Shown in pieces: positions 1 through 6,162 of a DNA stretch of 11,098 nt (positions within the stretch are counted from its first letter, which is position 1; the number at the start of each line of letters is the position of its first letter). This DNA comes from Verrucomicrobiota bacterium (GTDB lineage Bacteria; Verrucomicrobiota; Verrucomicrobiia; Chthoniobacterales; UBA10450), in contig QHQV01000073.1 in NCBI GenBank assembly GCA_003219945.1, forward strand, positions 1 through 11,098, in the 5' to 3' direction. The position numbers were made by a program, and so were the translations under genes. Under the pieces are notes generated by a model. It saw only the letters and a program-made list of their open reading frames with translations, had not been told where the DNA came from and made no database searches.

Positions 1-1
1 C

Positions 2-775
2 GCGGCTTTCCTAAATGCCTATTTAGCATCCAAAGGCGAGCGGCAAGTTGACCTGAGGCAGTTCGCCACGTTACAGCCCAGCCAAGTCTCGTTCGTCCCG
101 CAAATTGGACGGCTTACGAACCTTAAGCAGCTCACGGTGGATACCAGTTGGTGGACCCGCTATCGCAGCACCACCAACCCGGATTTCGGCGCGAGATTTC
201 CAAATGCAGTCCCCAGTTTGGACACTGGGCTGCATACCGCGGTTCCCAGACATAATAATGAACTGGGTGATCCGAACAATCCCAGCGACCATGTCAAAGC
301 AATCGCCTTCACGGCCGGCTTTCACTTTGGCTTTATTGAACAAGGTGGCACGAGCCTCTATGCCACGTTGGCTCAGAAGGTAACCAGTCTGGAAGTTCTA
401 CGAATCCTCCTTAGTATCGGCGGATCCGAGATCATGCATTTCCAGACCTGGCAGGACAAGGCAGGTAACGCGACTCCGTTGACTGACTTTGATCCTATCA
501 ACAATTCAACGGTGACATTTACCGACCTGACCACAGGGCAACCGGAGACATTGCAAGCCAACCTGATCATGCCCGAGCCGTGCGAATTCATCAGTCGAAA
601 CCTTCCTGCTTGCTCAATTATTCGTCCGACCGGTCGAGGACAGTTAGACGCAAGGGGCGCTATCAACAGCTTCATTGCTGACGAGCTGTTCAGGGGACAA
701 TCCCCAGCGTTCTTTACATTCATCCATTCGTTGGCCCGCGCTGCGGATGCGGCGGAGAGGGAAGTCGGTGATTGA
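2..775 (+). CDS. Ferritin-like domain protein (5' end missing)
   Basis: The reading frame is open from base 2 to the TGA at 773-775, so about 257 residues are visible and the N-terminus lies outside the window. GTG at 137 is an internal codon, not the start, because the frame continues unbroken upstream of it. The centre has the look of a ferritin-like four-helix bundle of the Ferritin_2 type: a helix with FGFIEQGGTSLYATLAQKV (visible residues about 111-127), then a helix with GGSEIMHFQTW. The Glu of the first helix and the Glu-x-x-His of the second (about E143 and H146) are the expected metal ligands. Proteins of this family in environmental bacteria are often exported, but the signal region is not visible here. 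The function is unknown; di-iron oxidation or iron handling is inferred from the fold only. It is followed at once by a strong terminator, so it is probably transcribed separately from the next gene. Confidence 0.72.
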   Translation, partial: AAFLNAYLASKGERQVDLRQFATLQPSQVSFVPQIGRLTNLKQLTVDTSWWTRYRSTTNPDFGARFPNAVPSLDTGLHTAVPRHNNELGDPNNPSDHVKAIAFTAGFHFGFIEQGGTSLYATLAQKVTSLEVLRILLSIGGSEIMHFQTWQDKAGNATPLTDFDPINNSTVTFTDLTTGQPETLQANLIMPEPCEFISRNLPACSIIRPTGRGQLDARGAINSFIADELFRGQSPAFFTFIHSLARAADAAEREVGD

Positions 776-792
776 CCGTACTTCGCGATTTC

Positions 793-831
793 AAACGCCG
801 CGCTCCAGGCCGACACCTAAGCGCGGCGTTT
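793..831 (+). terminator. Intrinsic terminator after the ferritin-like gene
   Basis: A perfect 12-bp stem pairs 793-804 (AAACGCCGCGCT) with 820-831, around a 15-base loop, and the right arm runs into TTTT (829-832). It starts 17 bases after the stop codon of the ferritin-like gene. The T tract is short but the stem is GC-rich. It separates that gene from the block beginning at 1000. Confidence 0.75.
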
Positions 832-983
832 TCGCAAAGACAAGCGTCGAAAACTAGCAACTGCAAAGCAGGAACTGCGGAAAATTACCGCGGCTCGCGC
901 TCTGATGCCAAGAATTTCGGGAATAAAGTCGCGCGAAACCGGTAAGGACAGGTGAAAAGCAATCTTAACAAGCAAACCTAACT

Positions 984-989
984 AAAGGA
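984..989 (+). promoter_or_regulatory. Ribosome binding site of the metallophosphoesterase
   Basis: AAAGGA begins 16 bases before the ATG at 1000. The longer string AAAGGAACCAA (984-994) recurs at 7286-7296 before the cytochrome c gene with exactly the same distance to its ATG. Most other genes in the window lack a clear Shine-Dalgarno sequence, so this site supports the chosen start. Confidence 0.6.
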
Positions 990-999
990 ACCAACTATC

Positions 1000-1962
1000 A
1001 TGTCCGATTACATTTCTCACGATCACGAGCACGACGGAATCGATCGCCGCGGCTTTCTCCATTGCATGGCATGGGCCGGTACCGGCCTGCTTTGGACGAT
1101 CAGCGGCGGCGTCCTCGCGTCAAAAACCCTTGCTCAAATTGCGAAGGCGGGAGAGCCCTTGCCGGCTACCGACCTTAGCTTTCTCCAGATCAGTGATAGC
1201 CACATCGGCTTCAGCAAAGACGCAAACAAAGATGTGACGGAGACGTTCAAGATTGCGCTTGATCGAATCAACGCGATGCCGACGCCGCCGTCTTTCCTTA
1301 TCCACACGGGAGACCTCACACAGCTGTCGAAGCCGGAGGAATTCGACACCTTCGATCAAGTTCTCAAGAGCTGCCGAACCAAGGACGTTTTCTATGTTCC
1401 TGGGGAGCACGATGTGCTTAACGATGGCGGAAAGCTTTACCGTGAACGGTATTTAAAGAGCGTCGAAGGCAAAGGCTCGGGCTGGTACAATTTCAATAAG
1501 AACGGTGTCCATTTCATCGCGCTGGTCAACGTGCTGGATCTTCAGGCCGGCGGCCTGGGCCAGCTCGGCGACGAGCAGCTTGAATGGCTCGAGGCCGACG
1601 TGAAAGGTCTCGGAACGAGCACACCGATTGTTGTCTTCGCGCATATCCCTCTGTGGGCTGTTTATCCGCAATGGGGCTGGGGGACCAGCGATAGCGAACG
1701 CGCTCTAGGATATCTGAAACGCTTCGGTTCGGTGACGGTTCTAAACGGTCACATCCACCAGGTGCTCCAGAAAGTCGAAGGTAACGTGACTTTCCATACC
1801 GCGATGTCTACTGCCTTCCCTCAGCCAGCTCCTGGAACCGCGGCGTCGCCCGGTCCTATGAAAGTGCCGGCTGAAAAACTGCGCAGCATGCTCGGCCTAA
1901 CAAGCGTCCAGTATAAACAAGGCAAAACTGTCCTCGCAGTCGTCGATTCCAACCTCAGCTAA
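1000..1962 (+). CDS. Tat-exported metallophosphoesterase, CpdA/Icc-like
   Basis: A 320-residue calcineurin-like phosphoesterase. The N-terminus carries a twin-arginine signal: DRRGFLH with the pair at residues 16-17, followed by a hydrophobic stretch at about 21-42 ending near ASKTLA, so a folded enzyme with its metals is probably exported to the periplasm. The metal-binding motifs come in family order: DSH (66-68), GD (104-105), PGEHD (134-138), FAHIPL with H215, and GHIH (250-253). The usual GNHD/E motif reads GEHD, so the normal Asn metal ligand is a Glu. The layout resembles 3',5'-cyclic AMP phosphodiesterases, but the substrate cannot be told and export argues against a role in cytoplasmic cAMP. 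The residues before the Tat pair are rich in His and Asp (HDHEHD). The cupredoxin gene starts 17 bases downstream, suggesting one transcript. Confidence 0.88.
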   Translation: MSDYISHDHEHDGIDRRGFLHCMAWAGTGLLWTISGGVLASKTLAQIAKAGEPLPATDLSFLQISDSHIGFSKDANKDVTETFKIALDRINAMPTPPSFLIHTGDLTQLSKPEEFDTFDQVLKSCRTKDVFYVPGEHDVLNDGGKLYRERYLKSVEGKGSGWYNFNKNGVHFIALVNVLDLQAGGLGQLGDEQLEWLEADVKGLGTSTPIVVFAHIPLWAVYPQWGWGTSDSERALGYLKRFGSVTVLNGHIHQVLQKVEGNVTFHTAMSTAFPQPAPGTAASPGPMKVPAEKLRSMLGLTSVQYKQGKTVLAVVDSNLS

Positions 1963-1979
1963 CCTAACTAAACTTAACT

Positions 1980-2351
1980 ATGACTACAGCAACTCCAAGG
2001 AATAAGAAAATCGCGCTATTATGCGCCATCAGCATGGTCAACCTATCTGTCCTCGCTCTCGGTGGGGAGATGAAGGACGTCGATAACAGAAATAGCAAAC
2101 AAAACAGAATAGAGATCAAAGACTTCGCCTTCAATCCACAGACCATAACCGTAAAGGCCGGCGAGAAGGTGACCTGGATCAACCGGGACGACGAACCGCA
2201 CACTGTGGTGAGTGTTGAGAAGCAGTTTAAGAAATCGACCGCGCTCGACACCGACCAGGAGTTTACGATCACAGCCGGCGCGCCCGGCACCTACACGTAC
2301 TTCTGCTCAGTTCACCCGAAGATGACTGGGACGATCATAGTTGAAAAGTAG
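1980..2351 (+). CDS. Exported cupredoxin (type-1 copper protein)
   Basis: A 123-residue small blue-copper protein with an N-terminal hydrophobic signal (about residues 9-28, after NKK), so it is periplasmic or membrane-tethered. The domain runs from RIEIKDFAFNPQTITVKAG to the C-terminus. All four type-1 ligands are visible: H74 in DEPHTVV, C109 in YFCSVHPKM, H112 and M115. The short Cys-x-x-His-x-x-Met loop resembles amicyanin- and plastocyanin-like carriers. The expected role is single-electron transfer; its partner may be the cytochrome c just downstream (now broken) or a membrane oxidase elsewhere. No Shine-Dalgarno sequence precedes the ATG. The leader instead reads AACCTAACTAAACTTAACT, a near copy of the leader of the preceding gene without its GGAA. 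The start is supported by the signal peptide. Confidence 0.88.
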   Translation: MTTATPRNKKIALLCAISMVNLSVLALGGEMKDVDNRNSKQNRIEIKDFAFNPQTITVKAGEKVTWINRDDEPHTVVSVEKQFKKSTALDTDQEFTITAGAPGTYTYFCSVHPKMTGTIIVEK

Positions 2352-2392
2352 TTATGACGGAGTGCGACCGACTTGCTAACTCCTGAACAGTT

Positions 2393-2860
2393 ATGAATTT
2401 ACTCTTGGCGACATCGCCAAATCCCTTCGATCTAAAGGCCGCGCTCCTCGCGGGCCACGCTCAGCATCCGGTCATTATTCATTTTCCAATCGCGCTCTTT
2501 ATCGCGAGTGTTTTCTTCGAGATAATGGCGACTTGGCGGAAGCAACCGGTTCTCGCAACGGTCGCCTATTACAATCTGCTGGGAGCCGCGTTGACCATCC
2601 CGTTTGCAATCGGAACTGGTCTGGGGGCCTGGCACTGGCAACTGGAGGGCGCGGCAATAAAAGGCAACTTACGCCTGCATATGATTTGTGCGCTGACTTC
2701 CGCATTGCTAATCTTGTTTCTCACCTGGATGCGATCGCGTCTGCGTACCAAGGGCGATTCGCCGCGTGCCTCTTATTTTGCAGTGACGGCACTGGGCTTA
2801 ATGATGATCACTCTGACAGGGCACCTCGGTGGAATCCTCAGCGGGGTGGAGACGCCGTGA
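2393..2860 (+). CDS. DUF2231-type four-helix membrane protein
   Basis: A 155-residue integral membrane protein with four predicted helices at about residues 27-46, 55-81, 94-113 and 127-147. It carries the hallmarks of DUF2231: HPVIIHFPIAL near the start of helix 1 (H25 and H30), a Trp-His pair after helix 2 (H81), a His opening helix 3 (H96) and TGHLGG at the end of helix 4 (H144). The family has no firmly assigned function. The conserved histidines at membrane edges invite the idea of haem or metal binding, which is inference. The ATG is the first possible start, since an in-frame TGA lies 9 bases upstream; no clear ribosome binding site is seen. It lies 41 bases after the cupredoxin and just before the remnant cytochrome c, so it probably belongs to the same transcript. 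Confidence 0.82.
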   Translation: MNLLLATSPNPFDLKAALLAGHAQHPVIIHFPIALFIASVFFEIMATWRKQPVLATVAYYNLLGAALTIPFAIGTGLGAWHWQLEGAAIKGNLRLHMICALTSALLILFLTWMRSRLRTKGDSPRASYFAVTALGLMMITLTGHLGGILSGVETP

Positions 2861-2942
2861 CGTCAACCGAGCAAAGCTCGAATGAATTTCAAGCGGAAGT
2901 CCGAAAAGTGAACTCGGTTACCGTCTATTTGGCATAGCGTGA

Positions 2943-3329
2943 AATGTGGTGTCGAATTCCGTTTCGCTATCGGTCAGCGCTCAAAGTACGACACAATTGG
3001 CGGAGTTGACAGGCGATGCAGCGCAGGGTCGTCATCTGTTTCCGATTGAATTGCGCGCATTGCCATGCAGACGATGCACGCGGAGACGAAGGGCCAGATT
3101 TACATGATCTGCACAGAAGCGATGCTCGGTTCATGAGGTATTTACGGCCGGAATCAAAGGCGAAATGCCCTCTTTCGGCAAGAAGCTGGGCGACCCAGAT
3201 GTTCGGCGACTAATCGCGTATCTGCGGACACTACACCGGCTGAATCGCAGTCGGAGGTTCGTGCAAAATTTGTTGCAGAAGACAGCTTGCGCCGCTGCGG
3301 TCCAGTGCTCCTCACACACCCATAGCTAA
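2943..3329 (+). pseudogene. Broken c-type cytochrome (paired frameshifts)
   Basis: A class I cytochrome c can be read only by changing frame twice. Frame A (2943 onward) gives QSTTQLAELTGDAAQGRHLF up to 3041. One base later the +1 frame gives the haem site NCAHCH (CxxCH at 3052-3066) and DARGDEGPDLHDLHRSDARF up to about 3132. From 3138 frame A resumes with VFTAGIKGEMPSFGKKLGD, with the probable Met ligand in GEMPSF, and then PDVRRLIAYLRTL. A one-base insertion near 3042 and a one-base loss near 3135 explain this. The start is also lost: TGA occupies 2940-2942 in frame A and no ATG with a signal peptide is in frame. The best-supported domain ends near 3233; the frame stays open to TAA at 3327. 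It probably encoded the haem partner of the preceding cupredoxin and DUF2231 genes. Sequencing error is the main alternative, but the lost start makes decay more likely. Confidence 0.75.
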
Positions 3330-3344
3330 GGCACATAAATCCGG

Positions 3345-3383
3345 CTGGCCAGGCGCATGACGCGACTCGGCACGGAGACGGCG
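3345..3383 (+). pseudogene. Relic of an aminotransferase 5' end
   Basis: These 39 bases match 4644-4682, the start of the intact aminotransferase gene, at 33 positions, with the first 15 identical (CTGGCCAGGCGCATG). Translated, they read LARRMTRLGTETA against LARRMARLGTETA. Four of the six mismatches are silent third-base changes, which points to an old coding paralogue rather than a fresh copy. No start codon lies in frame just upstream (TAA at 3336-3338) and similarity stops after 3383. Confidence 0.5.
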
Positions 3384-3564
3384 GAAAAATTTCGCTTGGA
3401 TCGCCAAGATCACGTTGCGTGGCTTCGTTGCTTCCATTCTGAAAGCGATCCTACTAACTCGGCCTGCGGCGATTCGTCCAAGCCTGCCATAAGCTCCAGC
3501 GGATGACCGTTGGGTTTGTGTCAAAGGCGTACGATCCAAAGGGCTGTTCGCCGGCGGTGGCGGG
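3384..3564. other. Spacer with no recognised gene
   Basis: Between the aminotransferase relic and the 3' end of the methyltransferase I find no frame with a recognisable domain. The short open frames here on both strands look random. The stretch is most simply read as decayed sequence joined to the debris at 2943-3383. Confidence 0.5.
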
Positions 3565-4419
3565 CTACAATCCTCTTTCCAGAAGACAGACAGCCGACCA
3601 CGGCCGCTTTGCTTGAAATGCCGGCGAGGACATTCTTGCGATTAGTCGGAGAAAAAATGGAAGACGGTTCAGTTTGGCCGCTGCATGCATGACGCTATGA
3701 AGTTCTACTGGTTTCCACCCGCTGCGAGCAAAGAACTCCGGCCCTTCCCGGGGCGCGAACTTCAGAGGCGCGCCTGCCTGGTCGAGAGGCGTGCCCATCT
3801 TTTTCGCCAACATTTTCAAAAGCGCGGGCGAAGCTAAATCGATGACCCAGTGCTGAAAGCTCCGGGCAACGGCAAGGTCCTGACCAAGTGACATGACTTC
3901 TTTGTCGTCCAGGTAAACGAGCAAACCCTCACTGACAACGAGTGCTCGATTTGTCCGACGGCCCAGTTCCGAGAAAAAGTCACGGCGCGCGCGAACATCC
4001 GAAAGATCCAACCGGACCCGCTCAACTTGGCAGACCGGCGCTTCGTTTCGAAGGACATCTTCCTTGTACGCGAGAATTTCCGAGAGATCGACTTCGATCC
4101 ATTGCAGAGAGCCAGGCAGATTCATGCGGTAAGGCCGGGCATCGAGTCCCGCCGCGAGATTAACGACCATGTCCGTCCCCAGTTTGACTTGGCTCGAAAT
4201 CACATGGTCGATAAGCCACGTGCGTGCGACGAAGGGCCACGAGTTCTTTTCCAAGAACGACATCGAGGCGGCGATTTGTTCGCCACGTTCCCCAGCGAGC
4301 TGCCGCGCAAATGGATCGCGAAACACGGCGTCGGTTCGCTGTGTCTCCCGCGCGCGATAAACCGCCACCCATCGGGCCGTGTCAGAGATGTTCCGAATTC
4401 CGGATTCGGGCTCGTTCAT
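3565..4419 (-). CDS. SAM-dependent methyltransferase (LCMT/TIGR00027 type)
   Basis: A 284-residue class I methyltransferase related to the leucine carboxyl methyltransferase family (Pfam LCM). N-terminal residues 11-40 contain ISDTARWVAVYRARETQR and DAVFRDPFARQLAG, typical of the bacterial branch. The SAM-binding motif I is VVNLAAGLDARPYR (85-98), the acidic end of the second strand is WIEVDL (107-112), and SEGLLVYL (163-170) is the family's later motif. The full length matches the family. Substrates of these bacterial members are mostly unknown; some act in polyketide or small-molecule O-methylation. The ATG follows directly on an in-frame TAA (4420-4422 on the opposite strand), so no longer start is possible; no Shine-Dalgarno sequence is visible. 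It is divergent from the aminotransferase, with 200 bases between, and likely has its own promoter there. Confidence 0.87.
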   Translation of the reverse strand: MNEPESGIRNISDTARWVAVYRARETQRTDAVFRDPFARQLAGERGEQIAASMSFLEKNSWPFVARTWLIDHVISSQVKLGTDMVVNLAAGLDARPYRMNLPGSLQWIEVDLSEILAYKEDVLRNEAPVCQVERVRLDLSDVRARRDFFSELGRRTNRALVVSEGLLVYLDDKEVMSLGQDLAVARSFQHWVIDLASPALLKMLAKKMGTPLDQAGAPLKFAPREGPEFFARSGWKPVELHSVMHAAAKLNRLPFFLRLIARMSSPAFQAKRPWSAVCLLERGL

Positions 4420-4535
4420 TTACGCCATCAATATAAAACGGCAGGGTGATGAAGGTCGAATCCGCAACTCGAGAACCAGAACAACGACATCGTCACTCGG
4501 GCGCGTTTGCCAATTCCCAAAAATGGCTCGTTGCG

Positions 4536-4565
4536 TTCACGCCCGGGCCTATCGTGTGCTAGGAT
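4536..4565 (+). promoter_or_regulatory. Possible promoter of the aminotransferase
   Basis: A weak sigma-70-like pair: TTCACG (4536-4541) and TAGGAT (4560-4565), 18 bases apart, with the -10 box 54 bases before the ATG at 4620. Both boxes depart from consensus. The rest of the 200-base divergent spacer (4420-4619) shows no repeat, operator or structured RNA that I can recognise. Confidence 0.22.
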
Positions 4566-4619
4566 TTGTGCCGGACTGCAAATTGGTTAAGGCTACCCGT
4601 CGATAACATTTTACATGGC

Positions 4620-5804
4620 ATGACCCAAGCATTCGAACTTCGACTGGCCAGGCGCATGGCACGTCTCGGCACCGAGACCGCATTCGAAGTGTTGGTCAAA
4701 GCGAAGGCGCTCGAGGCAAAGGGCCGCGACATCATTCATCTTGAAATCGGAGAGCCCGACTTCGATACACCGGGCAACATCATTGAGGCAGGATGTGACG
4801 CACTGCACAAAGGCTTCACACACTATGGGCCGTCGGCCGGCATGACGGAATTGCGCGAGGTCATCGCACAACACGTGAGCGAGACGCGCCGGGTAAACGT
4901 GGCGCCGGATGAAGTCGTCGTTGTCCCCGGCGGCAAGCCAATCATCTTTTTTTCCATTCTCGCGCTCGCGGAAGATGGAGATGAAATCATTTACCCGAAT
5001 CCCGGTTTCCCGATTTACGAGTCAATGATCAACTACGTCGGCGCAAAGGCGGTGCCGATCCGGTTGCGCGAAGACTTGGATTTTCGGCTCGACATGGATG
5101 AGCTCGCGCGTCTCATCAACGATCGCACAAAGCTGATCATTCTGAACTCCCCACAGAACCCGACCGGGGGCGTGCTGGAGAAGAAGGACATCGAAGCGGT
5201 CGCAAGCGCAATCGGCGATCGCAACATCATGGTGTTGAGCGACGAAATCTACAGTCGCCTCATTTTCGAAGGCGAACACCACTCCATCATGTCGCTCGAT
5301 GGAATGAAGGAGCGCACGATTTTGCTGGACGGCTTTTCCAAAACTTATGCCATGACCGGCTGGCGCATGGGTTACGGCGTCATGCGCGTGGATCTGGCGA
5401 CACACATCTCGCGATTGATGACAAACTCCAGCTCGTGCACCGCGAGCTTCAGCCAGGTCGCAGGTATCGAAGCGCTACGCGGGTCGCAAGAGTCGGTTGA
5501 TCACATGCGCGACGAGTTCAAGAAACGCCGCGATGTGATGGTTGCCGGGCTTAACAAAATCAAGGGTTTCTCCTGTCAATTGCCTCACGGCGCGTTCTAT
5601 GTTTTTCCGAACGTCACTGAGACCGGTTGGCCATCGAAAAGACTCGCCGACGCGCTTCTCGAGGATGCCGGGGTCGCTGCGCTCTCCGGGACCGCGTTTG
5701 GCGAATTCGGCGAAGGTTATTTGCGTTTCAGCGTGGCGAACTCGATCGAGAACATCGAGAAAGCGCTCGATCGCATTGACGCTTGGACGAAAAAGAATCT
5801 GTAG
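4620..5804 (+). CDS. PLP-dependent class I/II aminotransferase
   Basis: A 394-residue fold-type I aminotransferase, complete and of normal length. The frame can be extended to GTG at 4566, but the ATG at 4620 gives the usual family beginning (LARRMARLGTETAFEVLVKA), so it is preferred. Motifs: IHLEIGEPDFDTP (39-51), the substrate-side THYGPSAG (67-74), SPQNPTGG (177-184) with the cofactor-binding Asn180, SDEIY (207-211) with the Asp that holds the pyridine nitrogen, FSKTYAMTGWRMGYG (239-253) with catalytic Lys241 and the phosphate-binding Arg249, and YLRFSVA near the C-terminus with the carboxylate-binding Arg. The family includes aspartate, alanine and related aminotransferases acting in the cytoplasm; the exact amino acid cannot be fixed from sequence. 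It stands alone, flanked by a divergent gene and a repeat-rich spacer. Confidence 0.92.
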   Translation: MTQAFELRLARRMARLGTETAFEVLVKAKALEAKGRDIIHLEIGEPDFDTPGNIIEAGCDALHKGFTHYGPSAGMTELREVIAQHVSETRRVNVAPDEVVVVPGGKPIIFFSILALAEDGDEIIYPNPGFPIYESMINYVGAKAVPIRLREDLDFRLDMDELARLINDRTKLIILNSPQNPTGGVLEKKDIEAVASAIGDRNIMVLSDEIYSRLIFEGEHHSIMSLDGMKERTILLDGFSKTYAMTGWRMGYGVMRVDLATHISRLMTNSSSCTASFSQVAGIEALRGSQESVDHMRDEFKKRRDVMVAGLNKIKGFSCQLPHGAFYVFPNVTETGWPSKRLADALLEDAGVAALSGTAFGEFGEGYLRFSVANSIENIEKALDRIDAWTKKNL

Positions 5805-5824
5805 GGCAACCGCGTTGGTTGCGC
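5804..5824 (+). terminator. Possible hairpin terminator after the aminotransferase
   Basis: GCAACC (5806-5811) pairs with GGTTGC (5817-5822) around a 5-base loop, and GG before the stem can pair with CC after a one-base bulge. The hairpin follows the TAG at 5802-5804 immediately. There is no T tract, so it may only protect the 3' end or act weakly. Confidence 0.3.
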
Positions 5825-5901
5825 CTCAAGCGGTAGCGACGGACGCATGGCGAACGCTAAAGGGCGAATAGATGCCAGCGACGAAATGGTCGATTTGGGC
5901 A

Positions 5902-6016
5902 CTTCTCCTCCTCGATCGAGGAGAGGGGAGGGTGAGGAGTCGAATCATCCTTGCAAGCTGCTGTTGGTAATTTGAACACCCTCACCTCAATCCTCTCCCG
6001 AACAAGGGAGAGGAAG
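5902..6016. repeat. Two-armed palindromic repeat (REP/BIME-like or small MITE)
   Basis: Two arms face each other in opposite orientation. The left arm (5902-5937) contains a perfect 16-base palindrome CTCCTCGATCGAGGAG (5908-5923) followed by AGGGGAGGGTGAGG. The right arm (5978-6016) starts with ACCCTCACCTCAA and ends in a 9-bp stem, TCCTCTCCC (5991-5999) with GGGAGAGGA (6006-6014), around a 6-base loop. The reverse complement of the left arm aligns along the right arm (CCTCACC, then CTCTCC, then the hairpin, then GAG). About 40 bases separate the arms. This is the shape of paired REP elements or a small non-autonomous transposable unit. Copies elsewhere in the genome cannot be seen from this window. 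Confidence 0.65.
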
Positions 6017-6162
6017 TCCGGTGCCGTCCACTTGGCAAGAAAATCTGCCCCGCTGTAGCGTCCGGTGTCCTCAGCGGATTCCAGAACGTTCTCAGCGCGA
6101 CGGTGATGGGCGACTCTGAACGGGAGGTTGACGTTTCCATTCTGGCACAGCTAAAAAAGTCC
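6017..6162. other. Probable non-coding spacer, perhaps part of the repeat unit
   Basis: This stretch follows the palindromic repeat without a recognised gene. It holds a short inverted repeat, CCGCTG (6050-6055) with CAGCGG (6072-6077). The cupin frame is open back to GTG 6103, but the extra residues (DSEREVDVSILAQ and so on) are not like the cupin domain. Together with 5805-5901, which also shows no gene, it forms a 358-base non-coding gap. Confidence 0.4.

Noticed and set aside
373..816. Minus-strand open frame opposite the ferritin-like gene (147 codons)
   Set aside because: It mirrors the coding frame on the plus strand, has no recognisable domain, and the plus frame has clear ferritin-like motifs and a terminator.
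2533..2937. Plus-strand frame overlapping the DUF2231 gene (134 codons)
   Set aside because: It is out of frame with the DUF2231 protein, is low in hydrophobic or domain-like order, and adds no recognisable motif.
3312..3539. Minus-strand frame over the aminotransferase relic
   Set aside because: It is arginine-rich and without a domain, and it overlies debris readable on the plus strand.
4027..4449. Plus-strand frame opposite the methyltransferase (140 codons)
   Set aside because: Shadow of the minus-strand methyltransferase, whose SAM motifs are unmistakable.
4566..4619. Longer GTG start for the aminotransferase
   Set aside because: The extra 18 residues do not resemble the family; ATG 4620 gives the usual N-terminus.
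5902..6016. CRISPR array
   Set aside because: There are only two diverged arms in opposite orientation, with no regular direct repeats or spacers.
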